Shown here: positions 26,416-35,538 of the stretch, in pieces
How the letters are laid out: every line of letters begins with the position of its first letter
Position numbering within the stretch: the stretch's first letter is position 1
Source: Candidatus Kryptoniota bacterium
Lineage (GTDB): Bacteria > Bacteroidota > Ignavibacteria > Kryptoniales > JAKASW01
Length of the DNA: 64,000 nucleotides
Reading direction: 5' to 3'
Assembly (NCBI GenBank): GCA_024641705.1
Contig: JAHECO010000017.1
Location: 19,429 to 83,428 of the forward strand
The notes under the pieces: model-generated
Databases searched by the model: none
What the model saw: the letters and a program-made list of their open reading frames with translations, nothing else
What the model was told of the DNA's origin: nothing
Program-made: the position numbers and the translations under genes

Positions 26416-26850
26416 CTACTTGAAGAGTGGTCTATATGGTGAAAGCACCCGGTCGGCTTGTGCGACGATAGATTCTGCCGCAGAGTTAACCGCATCTTCA
26501 GGAAAGTTGCCGAGAATAGAATTTAGGTAACTTTTAGTCACAGAGTTGAGAGAATCTTCATTAGGCCATACGTCGATGAAGATTGCGCAGTATATGCTAC
26601 CCAGACTTTGGCCTGTATTGGCCGTTAGCGGACGCGTTCCGATATGCATCTCAATATAGCTTCCACCTTCGGGAGCAACATCGAGAAGTCGCATTGAGTG
26701 TGATGCGCGAATTTCCTCTTTCACCTCATAAACAAGATTGCCTCCGAGCATATCGTTTTCAGTATTAGCCACTACTAGGACAGGTATCTTTGTCTGTGCG
26801 AACGCGTGAGAAGATAGGAAAAGCATTACGATTGTAAATAGCCGCCTCAT
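26416..26850 (-). CDS. Small exported protein, candidate cargo
   Basis: 144 residues from the ATG at 26850, which has AGAAGGAGG upstream and gives a clean signal peptide (MRRLFTIVMLFLSSHAFAQ). The mature part is a small alpha/beta protein with no Cys. Exported cargo in a minimal element suggests a benefit to the host cell or interference at the envelope, but no family is recognised. Confidence 0.6.
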   Translation of the reverse strand: MRRLFTIVMLFLSSHAFAQTKIPVLVVANTENDMLGGNLVYEVKEEIRASHSMRLLDVAPEGGSYIEMHIGTRPLTANTGQSLGSIYCAIFIDVWPNEDSLNSVTKSYLNSILGNFPEDAVNSAAESIVAQADRVLSPYRPLFK

Positions 26851-27051
26851 GTCCGCAGCCTCCTTCTCTGCTACCAATTAGGGCCATGCTGCATCGTGCA
26901 GCCGAATGTCTTCAAGTTGAATATTCTCCCAAGTAAAAACCCCTACTGTTTGCGAACCGTGCTGTCGGTCTCCCGTGTGAACGGGAACGGTAGGGGTGAA
27001 AGAAAACTCTCCGCATTACTCGCAAGTTCTTACCTTTCTTCTATTTCATTT

Positions 27052-27705
27052 TCACTTAATCAGTCCTTGTCCGAAAACAGAAATCACTCTGTCAATAGCT
27101 GAATCCGGTGGTCGCTTGAGTGAAGTCCTGATCACATCCCTTGACAGTTTAAGGGATTTGTACATCCTCTCGGCAATGAAGTCCGCGAGTTCATTCGGAC
27201 TGAAGAACTGTGCCTTTTGAATTTCTTCCAGATGTTCCCTTACCCAATCAATCACAAATTGGTCGAAGATTTGGCTCGGCAATAGTAGCTGCGAAGCCAT
27301 GGTACGAGCTTGCTGCTCAATCCGTTTGTATTCTTCGTCGCTGAACGAAGCGTGATACGACTGCACTTCATCAAGCGTGGTGATTCCAGCAATCAGTTTT
27401 TCATGGAGCAAGATATGTGCTAATTCTTCTGCAAGTGTGAATCTGAAATAGAATTCTTGCGATTCGGATTCGTAATGGTTTTCATCAATGGCTAAGGCGT
27501 AACCACCGATAGTTTTCAGAACCGCACCTTTGACTCCAAAATCTTCATACATGCGATTCACCGGGTGAATTTCAATTCCTGCTTTGTCAAGAAGAACTTC
27601 GATGTCGATCGGCAGCGAGTTATCTTTTGGAAAGCCATGGCGTTTGAGGAATTGAGCTGCACGAGTTTTGTAATCGGAGAAGCTGTAATATGGAACGCTT
27701 GCCAT
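27052..27705 (-). CDS. ImmA/IrrE-type protein with altered zinc motif
   Basis: 217 residues. The domain (about 30-150) reads FRFTLAEELAHILLHEKLI where HExxH is expected: the first His is Glu, leaving EELAH plus a later His. Some ImmA/IrrE relatives have this AEELxH form, so it may be a variant with altered or no peptidase activity that still senses or binds the repressor. It overlaps the XRE stop by one base (TGATG) and is co-translated with it. The likely role is to relieve XRE repression so that the element excises or replicates. Confidence 0.85.
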   Translation of the reverse strand: MASVPYYSFSDYKTRAAQFLKRHGFPKDNSLPIDIEVLLDKAGIEIHPVNRMYEDFGVKGAVLKTIGGYALAIDENHYESESQEFYFRFTLAEELAHILLHEKLIAGITTLDEVQSYHASFSDEEYKRIEQQARTMASQLLLPSQIFDQFVIDWVREHLEEIQKAQFFSPNELADFIAERMYKSLKLSRDVIRTSLKRPPDSAIDRVISVFGQGLIK

Positions 27706-28070
27706 CAGAATTCTTTGTTGATTCTTTCTGTCAGTTCCTTGAGTTGTTCATCCGTCAGTTGCTTGCTCGCAATTGTCCTGAGCAGTACAGGCAGGTATTC
27801 GTATTCCTGCACGCTCTCGGCAATATCCTCCGGCAATTTCCCGACAGCGAGATTTCCAAGGTCGATGAGCTTTTTCTTTTCTTCGGCGTCGAGCTTTAAT
27901 CCCTTGGCGATTCTTTCTAAAACTTCAGGCTTTTGCGGTGGCTTAGTTATGCCGCGTTCGAGCTTGGAATAGTTGCCAACATCCATGGCGATTTTGTGAG
28001 CAAATTCCCTCATCCCGATTTCTCTGGATTGCCTGAGTATCCGCAAGAATTCGTGGAATAACATTTTCAT
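27705..28070 (-). CDS. XRE-family repressor of the element
   Basis: 121 residues. The helix-turn-helix (GMREFAHKIAMDVGNYSKLE) is followed by a helical C-terminal region. It is homologous to the XRE protein at 18569-18931 but too diverged to be a recent duplicate. AGGAGG precedes ATGAAAATG. A 6-bp inverted repeat with a 7-nt spacer lies 15 bp upstream. It is probably the master repressor of the element. Confidence 0.88.
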   Translation of the reverse strand: MKMLFHEFLRILRQSREIGMREFAHKIAMDVGNYSKLERGITKPPQKPEVLERIAKGLKLDAEEKKKLIDLGNLAVGKLPEDIAESVQEYEYLPVLLRTIASKQLTDEQLKELTERINKEF

Positions 28071-28084
28071 AACCTCCTATTAGT

Positions 28085-28103
28085 GTTGTAAGAAAAATAC
28101 AAC
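28085..28103. promoter_or_regulatory. Inverted repeat, likely XRE operator
   Basis: GTTGTA (28085-28090) and TACAAC (28098-28103) are complementary around a 7-nt A-rich spacer, between the integrase stop and the XRE start. Spacer length equals that of the operator-like repeat at 18987-19017, and the inner half-site (TxGTA/TACxA) is shared. Confidence 0.5.
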
Positions 28104-28104
28104 G

Positions 28105-29193
28105 TCAGAAAGCGTTTGTCAAGTCAATTTGTCGGCTCTGTCGATGTCCCTCCAGCATCTTGACAGCATTAGCCAAGTCCTCACGTCGAACGTGACTGTA
28201 AATCATGGTTGTGGATATGTCGCTATGGCCTAAGACTTCTTTCACGACTGCAATCGGGACACCACGACGAACCATGTTTGAGGCTGTACTATGCCGGAGG
28301 CTGTGGAAATGCAGAGCTTCGCTGAGTCCTGAGGCCCGGACGGCTTTCTTGAACTCTTTGCTTACAAAGTCCCGCTCATACCTCAAACCGGAATGCCTCT
28401 GAAAAACATAGTTCCTTGTTTCTCCGCCAAAGGCGGATGCGCCTCCGGTGCAGAGGTTGAAAACCTTCGGCTGTCTTCTGGTCAGCATTTCAAGCGCTGT
28501 TTGGTTTAGAGGAACCATGCGCTCTTTTTTGCTCTTCGTGGTGAATGTCTCGGTGTTAGAGACTTTGATTGTCCGTTCCGCAAGGTTGACGGCTTGCCAT
28601 TCGAGATTAAGAAGCTCGGATAGCCTCAGGCCGGTGTGAAATGCTAAAGTGAAGAAGTCCTTCATGTCCGGCTTCGCTGTATGCTCAAGGATTGAATCCA
28701 GTTCGGTTTCCGTAATGAACACAGGGAGTTTCTTCGGAATCTTTGACAGTTTGATTTTCTTTAGCGGATTATCGGAGAGACAATTCCATTCAATGGCTTT
28801 GCTGAACGCGGCTGCAAGCGTCCGGTGATACAGGTTGGCCGTGTTTTTGCTCTTCTCTGAAACGGAATCGAAGAAGGCTTCCAGCAATCTCCGGTCAGCA
28901 TCTTTAAGGGGAATGTCCCCGGCGAAGCTCTCTAATGCTCCGAGACTTCGCTCGACGGTCAGGAAATAGTTTTCGGAATGTCGGTTCCTGACGTATTCGC
29001 TGTAACTGTCAGCGAACTTGTGAAGGGAAATGAATTGTGGCTTTTGGGACTGGCTCAGCTTGTCCTTGAATTCGGAAAGGAATCTTAGGGCCTCGTCTTT
29101 TCGTGTGGCATGGGTAGAGATTCGTTTCCTGCGGTTTTCAGTCTCGTCGAAATAATCGACGTAGAATTTGCCGCATCGTTTGAATAGAAACAT
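28105..29193 (-). CDS. int: Tyrosine recombinase (integrase) of the element
   Basis: 362 residues from the ATG at 29193, which has GGAGGAAACC upstream; the longer frame lacks a ribosome binding site. The N-terminus has an arm-binding-like fold (KFYVDYFDETENRRKRIST), followed by a SAM-like core-binding domain. The catalytic part has the Arg in HTGLRLSELLNLEW, the HSLRHSTASNM box, and GHSDISTTMIYSH with the nucleophile Tyr. It recombines the tRNA-Ala 3' half. The start lies 115 bp from the tRNA, so promoter and attachment site overlap. Confidence 0.95.
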   Translation of the reverse strand: MFLFKRCGKFYVDYFDETENRRKRISTHATRKDEALRFLSEFKDKLSQSQKPQFISLHKFADSYSEYVRNRHSENYFLTVERSLGALESFAGDIPLKDADRRLLEAFFDSVSEKSKNTANLYHRTLAAAFSKAIEWNCLSDNPLKKIKLSKIPKKLPVFITETELDSILEHTAKPDMKDFFTLAFHTGLRLSELLNLEWQAVNLAERTIKVSNTETFTTKSKKERMVPLNQTALEMLTRRQPKVFNLCTGGASAFGGETRNYVFQRHSGLRYERDFVSKEFKKAVRASGLSEALHFHSLRHSTASNMVRRGVPIAVVKEVLGHSDISTTMIYSHVRREDLANAVKMLEGHRQSRQIDLTNAF

Positions 29194-29237
29194 GGTTTCC
29201 TCCAGTTCCCCCGGAAGGAACAGAAAAGCCACAAAGG

Positions 29238-29259
29238 ACTGTACACAAAATTGTACAGT
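29238..29259. repeat. Inverted repeat ACTGTACA/TGTACAGT near attR
   Basis: The arms at 29238-29245 and 29252-29259 share the octamer TGTACAGT with the direct repeat near attL. It lies in the integrase promoter region, so it may be both an arm site and an integrase operator. Confidence 0.5.
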
Positions 29260-29307
29260 TCAAATACGAACGGAATAGGGGGATGGGATTTGGGAAGATT
29301 GGAATTT

Positions 29308-29357
29308 GTGGAGCTGAGGGGGATCGAACCCCTGACCTCGTGAATGCCATTCACGCG
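29308..29357. repeat. Right attachment site (attR) within tRNA-Ala
   Basis: The 50-bp repeat partner of 21068-21117. It supplies the 3' half of the functional tRNA gene, so integration leaves the tRNA intact. Confidence 0.9.
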
Positions 29358-29381
29358 CTCTCCCAGCTGAGCTACAGCCCC
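29309..29381 (-). tRNA. tRNA-Ala(GGC)
   Basis: 73 nt on the minus strand, reading GGGGCTGTAGCTCAGCTGGG at its 5' end. All arms fold: acceptor GGGGCTG/CAGCTCC with the G3-U70 wobble that marks alanine tRNAs, D stem GCTC/GAGC, anticodon stem CGTGA/TCACG with loop ATGGCAT (anticodon GGC), and T stem AGGGG/CCCCT. CCA is not encoded. It serves as the integration site of the element. Confidence 0.97.
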
Positions 29382-29548
29382 AGATTATCAAAGAAATTCC
29401 TCGAAAGGAACGTCAATAATATAGATTCCACGCCCTTCATCTGCAAGGAGCCGAAAACTAGCGGGACAATGTAACTGCACGATGCGCAGAATTTGTATGT
29501 AAAGGCGGCTGTTTTTAACTTTAATGACTTGGAGAAAATTTCTACCCT

Positions 29549-31186
29549 ATGAGTCTAGAAGTAAAAAATAGCGGTCTCATAGTCTCCGAAGAGCTCCTTC
29601 GGCTGTTTGAGGGGATCGGCGAGGGTATGATAGTCACCAACCGCTTCGGGGAAATTGTCGGGATAAACAAGGCAGCCGAAAAGATATTCGGCGTCAGCAA
29701 GGACGTCAACCTTCACAAGAATTCCGCCGCCCTTTTGAAGGGGCTCTGTGATCCCAACACGAAGAAGCAGGTTCTCCAGCCGCACCTTCCGTTTAACCAG
29801 ACTATCGCCACCGAACGCCCGGTGGAATCGCGCGAATTTCTCCTTAAAAGGCCCGACGGCAAACAGTTATATGTCCAGATATCGACCTCACCCTTCTTCG
29901 GGGATGACAGAGTTTTGGCGGGAACGCTCGGGATCCTCATCGACGTAACGAACCGCCGCAAGCTTGAAGAGACTCTGACACAGAGGAACCTGCAGCTGAG
30001 CGCGATCAACCGGATCGCGACCCTTCTGAACCGGACGATAGATTTCAGAGAGGTGCTTGAGTATTCGGTCAGACAGACGATGGAGATCTTTACCGGCGAT
30101 GCCGGCGCGGTGCTGCTGCCGGACAAGGCGGGCCGCAGGATCTTCGTTGCAGCCAGCGCTAACCTGAGCGAGGATTTCCTTTCCGAAGTCCACGGTTCGG
30201 AGATCGCCTCAACGGTTTTCGGAAGGGTACTGACGTCGGATACCGTCGAATCCATCAGCCGGACCGAAAACTTCGAGCTCATGCCGCGGTCGATGAAGAG
30301 GTCCCCATTCGCCTCTGTTGTGGTCTTTCCCCTCAAAGCCAAGGGGAAGGCGGTAGGGGTGGGGGCTCTTTTCAGCGAGGCCGAGAGAGTGCTCGAAGAC
30401 TCTCAGCGGGAGATCATCGAAGGCATCGGGACGGTCATCGGCGCAGCCATTGAGAACTCCCGGCTTCACGAGGAAACTATACAGAAAACCCGCCTCCTCG
30501 AGAGTAAGAACCGTGAGCTGCAGCAGTTCACGTATGCAATCACGCACGACCTGAAATCGCCTATCCTTGTTATCGAAGGTTTCGCCCGCGAACTGAAGAG
30601 GAGCGGAAGCCTCGAGGTCGAACAGGACGTTCTAATAGAAGCAATCATGTCGTCTTCTGCGCGCCTGCACTCGCTGGTGAACGACCTTCTCGACCTGGCC
30701 CGCGTCGGCAGTGTGGAAGCGGTAGTGGAGGAAACGGATCTGGCGGAACTTGTCAACCGCGTACTCAACGACCTCTCAATCAGGCTGACCGAAAAGAGGG
30801 TGAAAGTCTCGCTGGAGGGCACGTTCCCCAAGCTGGATATCGTCGCACGATACGTTGAACGTGTCTTCATGAACCTTATAGACAACGCGATCAAGTACAC
30901 CGGTGAGCAGCCGAATCCTCAGCTGACGATCGGTGCCCAGGACAAGGGTGACCACTACCTGTTCTTCGTGCGCGACAACGGGATCGGTATACCGCAGGAA
31001 TTTCACGAAAGGATCTTTGCAATCTTTCAGAGGGTAAAGACGAGCGACACTGAGAAGGTCGAAGGGAGCGGCCTCGGGCTTTCGTTCGTCAAGAAGATAG
31101 TCGAACTGAGCGGCGGGAGTGTTTGGGTTGAGTCGGCTGGCAAGGGAAAGGGCGCTACTTTCTACTTTACTCTGCCGAAGCAATGA
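29549..31186 (+). CDS. PAS-GAF sensor histidine kinase
   Basis: 545 residues, soluble. PAS about 15-130, GAF about 165-310, a short helix, then HisKA with FTYAITHDLKSPILVIEGFA (phospho-accepting His) and an HATPase domain with N box NLIDNAIKYTGE, G1 DNGIGIPQEF and G2 GSGLGLSFVKKIVE. It autophosphorylates in response to a cytoplasmic signal, perhaps redox or ligand. No response regulator is adjacent except the receiver of the following 1409-residue protein, which lies 73 bp downstream. ATG start, weak ribosome binding site. Confidence 0.9.
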   Translation: MSLEVKNSGLIVSEELLRLFEGIGEGMIVTNRFGEIVGINKAAEKIFGVSKDVNLHKNSAALLKGLCDPNTKKQVLQPHLPFNQTIATERPVESREFLLKRPDGKQLYVQISTSPFFGDDRVLAGTLGILIDVTNRRKLEETLTQRNLQLSAINRIATLLNRTIDFREVLEYSVRQTMEIFTGDAGAVLLPDKAGRRIFVAASANLSEDFLSEVHGSEIASTVFGRVLTSDTVESISRTENFELMPRSMKRSPFASVVVFPLKAKGKAVGVGALFSEAERVLEDSQREIIEGIGTVIGAAIENSRLHEETIQKTRLLESKNRELQQFTYAITHDLKSPILVIEGFARELKRSGSLEVEQDVLIEAIMSSSARLHSLVNDLLDLARVGSVEAVVEETDLAELVNRVLNDLSIRLTEKRVKVSLEGTFPKLDIVARYVERVFMNLIDNAIKYTGEQPNPQLTIGAQDKGDHYLFFVRDNGIGIPQEFHERIFAIFQRVKTSDTEKVEGSGLGLSFVKKIVELSGGSVWVESAGKGKGATFYFTLPKQ

Positions 31187-31259
31187 TCGAAAGTGCAAGC
31201 CGGATTTTCACGAACGATGCTTCTGTCGTACCATCCAGTAATTTTCATACCAAGCCGAC

Positions 31260-34200
31260 ATGATTAATCTGAAGAAAAGAACCACAGCCGTGCCGGCCCA
31301 GCCGGTCAACTCCTCCGCAAGATTCCAGGAGGCCTTCTTCTCCGCCCTCTCCGATGTGATCTTCACGGACGGGCTGGAAAAATCGATCACTTCAATTGTC
31401 TCGGGCATCCGTCGCGCATTCGACGGCGACACATTTCTCTTCAGGAGGTCGGGTGAGACTGCAAGTCTCGTTGGATACTCCTCGGATAGGGCCGACGAAA
31501 TCACCGGACTTCTTCGGAAGGCGGGCGTAAGGCTTTCGGCGGACAGGGTACCACTGTCGGGCGGCAGGGGGAAGCTTTTCGCCGCCCCATTTGCCGAGTA
31601 TGATGATCTTTTCGCCCTTGCAGGTGACCTGACAACCGCGGCCGCATGCAGGAAAATGCAGCACGAACTCCAGTTCGGCCAGGTCGCAACCGCGTCCGTT
31701 AAGATAGAGGCCGAAGAATTTGGCGTCGTGATTCTCCTCCATGATAAACTGGCATCGTTGCGGCAGGATCTAAGCCGCTTCACGTTACTCCTAAAGGCCG
31801 CGCATTGCATCTCCGCGTTGAAGACAAAGCTTCACGGACTTGAAACAAAATTCGATGAACAGTTCATCAAACTGAGGAACGAGCTGCGCGAGAAGGAAAG
31901 CACACACCTTTTCCTTTTCAATGATATGCCGGTGGCGGCGGCGGTACTGGACGAACGGGGAGTAATAACCGAAGCGAACGACTGGCTGAAGCACCTCGCG
32001 GGCGAAGGGACGAATCCGGTCGGCCAGTCGTTCTCGTCTTTGATACCGGAGGGTTCGCGGAGAGATTTCATAGAATTTGTCATGAACGTTGCACCCGGCG
32101 AGGAGGACACTGGTCCGGTTCGCATAGCCGGCAGGGACTTCAAGGCTTTTGTCGTCGCTCGGAAGAAAGAGGACGGCACGCGCGGAATTACGGCTGTCTA
32201 TCTTGCAGACACTTCCGCCGAGATGGAGCTTCAGCAGGAGCTTGGACGCACGATAGATGCGCTTCGTGCGGACAGCGAGGCCGCGGAAAAAATTGCCGAA
32301 GAGGCCAGAAAATACTCCGGAGACGTCGTGAAGGGGGCGGGGACACCGCTGGTTGTGATATCCGGCGGGGTCGTAAAACTTGTAAGCGAAAGCGCAGGTC
32401 GGTTCCTCCAGGTGCAGGAAGGCCAGCTCTACCGGGAGTTCCTCCAACAGAACGGGATATCTTCCCTTGCCGAGGACGAAGCGGTTTCAGAAACAACGGA
32501 CTCGAGGCACCGGTTGCTTTCGGTAGAACGATGGAAGGTCGGGGAAGATCTTTTTCTCGCGTTCTGTGACAGTACCCAATCGAAGAAGGTGGAAGACGAA
32601 CTCCACCGGACGTCCGCGGAAGCCGACAAGCTTTTCAATGGTTTTCTTCCCACCGCAGCCGTAAAGGGAGAGACAATCTCAAAGTGGAACGACATGTTCT
32701 CGAGCCTCTTCAGCGAGTTCATTTCGTCTGACAGAAGCTTCGACGGGTTTCTCCGTTATCTCGGGGAATCGCCGGAGGCTTTCAGGTCGGAACTGCACGC
32801 GGGCGGGCCGGTCATGCGGATGAGTCGTACCACAGACAGGAAGTATCTGAACGTCAACGCCACACCTGCAGGCGAGACGGTCTTCCTCTTCATCGAGGAC
32901 ATTACGGAACAGGAGATCCTCAAGCAGCAGCTTCGCAACGCGCAGAGCCTTTTGAGCAACTCTATAGAGTCTTTTGTGAAGGAGCCGGTGTTCGTATTAG
33001 AAAACGGTGTCGCACGGGCGGCAAACGTTGCCGCGAGAAACATGCTCTCGATCAGGCTCGATGAGCCGGTCGATGCCGCGAAGATACTTGCGGGGATGGG
33101 GGTTACTAACCGTGATGAGACCGGCGAACTGAACGGCGATTTCTACAGGGTCGAGAGCGTCACGATGGGCGGCTCGACCGTCTATCGGTTCAGGCTCGTC
33201 AACCTTGAAGTAGAACAGCGGGGTGAAATAGAGAAGCTTAAAAGAAGGCAGGAGATCCTGCGAGCGCTCTCCTCGGCAGATAGGTTCGAGGCAATACTGC
33301 AGAGTCTGAACGACCTCATCAGGAACGATGGTTACGTTGAGACGAAGGTTGTCGGGACCGGGACAGTGCAGTCTGCGAAGGAGATCGGGGACGTCTTTCT
33401 CCTGACGACCGCTACCGAGAAAATCGAGCCGTCCCTCTCACTCAGTATCGGTGAGAGTGACACGTCGGCAGTCAAACGGGGCGGCCTACTTTCGAAGGTG
33501 GAGATGCCCGATACCACTTTCATGAATGTGATATCGGCGGGCGATTCTGCGCTTCTGCTGCAGAGCACGCTGGTCGGTGACACTTACGGTTTCGCGTCCG
33601 TTGCGCTCCCGGATACGTCGGTGTCCGCGCAATACCTCGACGATCTCGGTAAGGTATTGAAGGCGGCCTCTTCCGTCGCTGCCGGACTCCAGTCGCGAAG
33701 ATCGGTCGAGAGGAAGTTTGAAGACAGCGGAAAAGTAACCAGGGCCATAGTGGGGTTGACCGGCATGGGTGCGGGTTCGTTCGAAGAGACTGCGCGCAGG
33801 TCGATCGATCTGCTAAGGCAGGTATTCTCGGCGGAGTCCGTGGGAGTTTATTCGCTGGAAGGTGCGTCCATGGCGTTGATGTCGTCCAACGGGACTCTTC
33901 CCGCAGTGTTGTCCGTCCCTGCTACCAGGTTCTCTTCGATGTCGCCGGTCAACCAGCTTGAGTCGGCTGAAATGCAGGGCGCCGAAGGCTTCTTTTTTGC
34001 GGTTAAGTCGAGGTCCCAGAAGCTTGCAGTCATGTTCAGGTTTGTCGGGGTTCCCCCGGCTCCCTCCGAGTTGAATGCCGTATCCTCCCTGTCGCTCGAT
34101 ATTCTCGAGTCGAAGAGAACGGTTGAAGGGCAGGAAAAGGTGACGGCCGACCTCCTGGAGAGTTCGAAGATGATGAGCGAGTTCATGAGCAGGCTCACGA

Positions 34201-35489
34201 AAGCCGCGACTCCGGACGAAGTGGTGAAGGTTCTGGGAGATTCGCTCGCCGTCAGGAGCAAGGAGTCCGGTGTCGTCCTGAAGCCCGAGGAGGAGTCGTC
34301 GAGAACCGGGAGGCTGATGGAGGTAGTCGAGCAGGAAGGCGCCGACCCGGCAGTTTACTTTGCAAACTTCATGAGCGTCGGCCTCGGTGTAATAACCGTC
34401 CGGTGCTCGCGCGACCCGATGTCACGGATGATGGTCGAACTGGCAGTGGACAAGCTGCGAAGCATCTTCGCGCTCAAGCTTCCGGCCGCGCAGAGCGAGA
34501 TTGCGGCACTGCGTTCCAGGCTGGACAGGGCGAAAGAAGATTCCGCAAGGCTAAGGGAGTCTGTAGACAGGATCCCCGCCTCTCTGAGAAACGCGCGCAT
34601 AGAGATCGACAATGTTCTCTCGAGGCTTTCATACGTCGTTGGCGACGACAAGGTGATGCAGGAGATAAGGCTTCACCTGGCTTCTGCAGCAAAGGAGATG
34701 TCGATAGACCTCGATTATTCATCGCGGAACCAGGACGAGCTCTTCGAGAGCGTCAGGGCTGCGATTGCAGAATCCGGTGGAGTTGGGAGAAAGATCGGGA
34801 AGTTCGATACCTCCGCGCTTACCGAGTTCAGGGCAGACCAGGCAGCATTCGACCTGCTCAAGGATTTGTTCGTCAATTTCGTCGCGATGTCCGGTTCTGG
34901 CAGCTGCGACATTCTGATGATGACGGCGCAGCCCAGCCCGAACGAAGCCTCGGAGGGAAAGGGAAAACATGTCAGCATCAGGGTCACCGGAGGGGAGGAT
35001 GAAATCCTGCACGACAACGACATCAAGGGGAGCGTGAGCATTCAGACCCTGATCGGCAAGCTTGAAAAACTCGGATTCGCGGTGGATACGCGAGCCCTCG
35101 GCAATGAAGTGACGATGGATATATGCGAGGTGAAGCCCGCCGCCGCGCCCGGTGCGGAAGTCCTGAGCGCCCTCCTCGTCGAAGACGACAAGAAGCTCCT
35201 GGAAGAGGAATCTCAGAACCTTCTCCAGGTGTTCTCGCGCCTCAGGGTAGCCGGGGACGCGGTGGAGGCCGCCAGAGTTTTTGAAGCTGAGAAATTTAGC
35301 GCCGCCTTTGTCGACCTGAGCCTGCCGTCGATCAATGGCAGGGAACTGTGCAGGCAGATAAAAAGCGCACAACCCGGGTGCGTAACGGTACTTCTCACGA
35401 ACCGTGAAGGAGAGGAGAGATCGGAGGGGGTGGACCATATCGCCCTCAGGCCCCTTGAAGAGGAGACGGCCAGGAGTTACATACAGTAG
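31260..35489 (+). CDS. Large PAS/GAF-like protein with C-terminal receiver domain
   Basis: 1409 residues. A GAF-like region (about 15-190), a PAS domain (about 215-320), further PAS- and GAF-like repeats separated by helices up to about 1130, a region at about 1130-1290 in the place of a histidine kinase core but without a recognisable H-box or ATP-binding N box, then a receiver domain (about 1300-1409). The receiver has VEDD and FVDLSLP (phosphoryl-accepting Asp), but the conserved Lys is Arg (ALRPLE). So it looks like a receptor that accepts phosphate, perhaps from the upstream kinase, without a kinase of its own. No membrane segment. Position upstream of flagellar genes hints at motility control, which is unproved. 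Confidence 0.75.
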   Translation: MINLKKRTTAVPAQPVNSSARFQEAFFSALSDVIFTDGLEKSITSIVSGIRRAFDGDTFLFRRSGETASLVGYSSDRADEITGLLRKAGVRLSADRVPLSGGRGKLFAAPFAEYDDLFALAGDLTTAAACRKMQHELQFGQVATASVKIEAEEFGVVILLHDKLASLRQDLSRFTLLLKAAHCISALKTKLHGLETKFDEQFIKLRNELREKESTHLFLFNDMPVAAAVLDERGVITEANDWLKHLAGEGTNPVGQSFSSLIPEGSRRDFIEFVMNVAPGEEDTGPVRIAGRDFKAFVVARKKEDGTRGITAVYLADTSAEMELQQELGRTIDALRADSEAAEKIAEEARKYSGDVVKGAGTPLVVISGGVVKLVSESAGRFLQVQEGQLYREFLQQNGISSLAEDEAVSETTDSRHRLLSVERWKVGEDLFLAFCDSTQSKKVEDELHRTSAEADKLFNGFLPTAAVKGETISKWNDMFSSLFSEFISSDRSFDGFLRYLGESPEAFRSELHAGGPVMRMSRTTDRKYLNVNATPAGETVFLFIEDITEQEILKQQLRNAQSLLSNSIESFVKEPVFVLENGVARAANVAARNMLSIRLDEPVDAAKILAGMGVTNRDETGELNGDFYRVESVTMGGSTVYRFRLVNLEVEQRGEIEKLKRRQEILRALSSADRFEAILQSLNDLIRNDGYVETKVVGTGTVQSAKEIGDVFLLTTATEKIEPSLSLSIGESDTSAVKRGGLLSKVEMPDTTFMNVISAGDSALLLQSTLVGDTYGFASVALPDTSVSAQYLDDLGKVLKAASSVAAGLQSRRSVERKFEDSGKVTRAIVGLTGMGAGSFEETARRSIDLLRQVFSAESVGVYSLEGASMALMSSNGTLPAVLSVPATRFSSMSPVNQLESAEMQGAEGFFFAVKSRSQKLAVMFRFVGVPPAPSELNAVSSLSLDILESKRTVEGQEKVTADLLESSKMMSEFMSRLTKAATPDEVVKVLGDSLAVRSKESGVVLKPEEESSRTGRLMEVVEQEGADPAVYFANFMSVGLGVITVRCSRDPMSRMMVELAVDKLRSIFALKLPAAQSEIAALRSRLDRAKEDSARLRESVDRIPASLRNARIEIDNVLSRLSYVVGDDKVMQEIRLHLASAAKEMSIDLDYSSRNQDELFESVRAAIAESGGVGRKIGKFDTSALTEFRADQAAFDLLKDLFVNFVAMSGSGSCDILMMTAQPSPNEASEGKGKHVSIRVTGGEDEILHDNDIKGSVSIQTLIGKLEKLGFAVDTRALGNEVTMDICEVKPAAAPGAEVLSALLVEDDKKLLEEESQNLLQVFSRLRVAGDAVEAARVFEAEKFSAAFVDLSLPSINGRELCRQIKSAQPGCVTVLLTNREGEERSEGVDHIALRPLEEETARSYIQ

Positions 35490-35538
35490 GAGTCCGGAAA
35501 ACGGGAGTGATCGCCGGACAGATCGGAGATAAGCGTCT

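Larger units (their letters stand above)
21068..29357 (-). mobile_element. 8.24-kb integrative element in tRNA-Ala(GGC)
   Basis: Bounded by the 50-bp direct repeat and ending with the integrase next to the intact tRNA gene. All its genes lie on the minus strand in the order integrase, XRE, ImmA, exported protein, hypothetical, small proteins, replication initiator, DnaB-like helicase, three small proteins. There are no capsid, terminase, tail, relaxase or mating genes. A self-replicating satellite or plasmid-like element that excises, replicates and depends on helpers for transfer fits best; a shrunken prophage is the alternative. The neighbouring region at 18.1-21.0 kb has decayed relatives of several of these genes. 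Confidence 0.85.
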
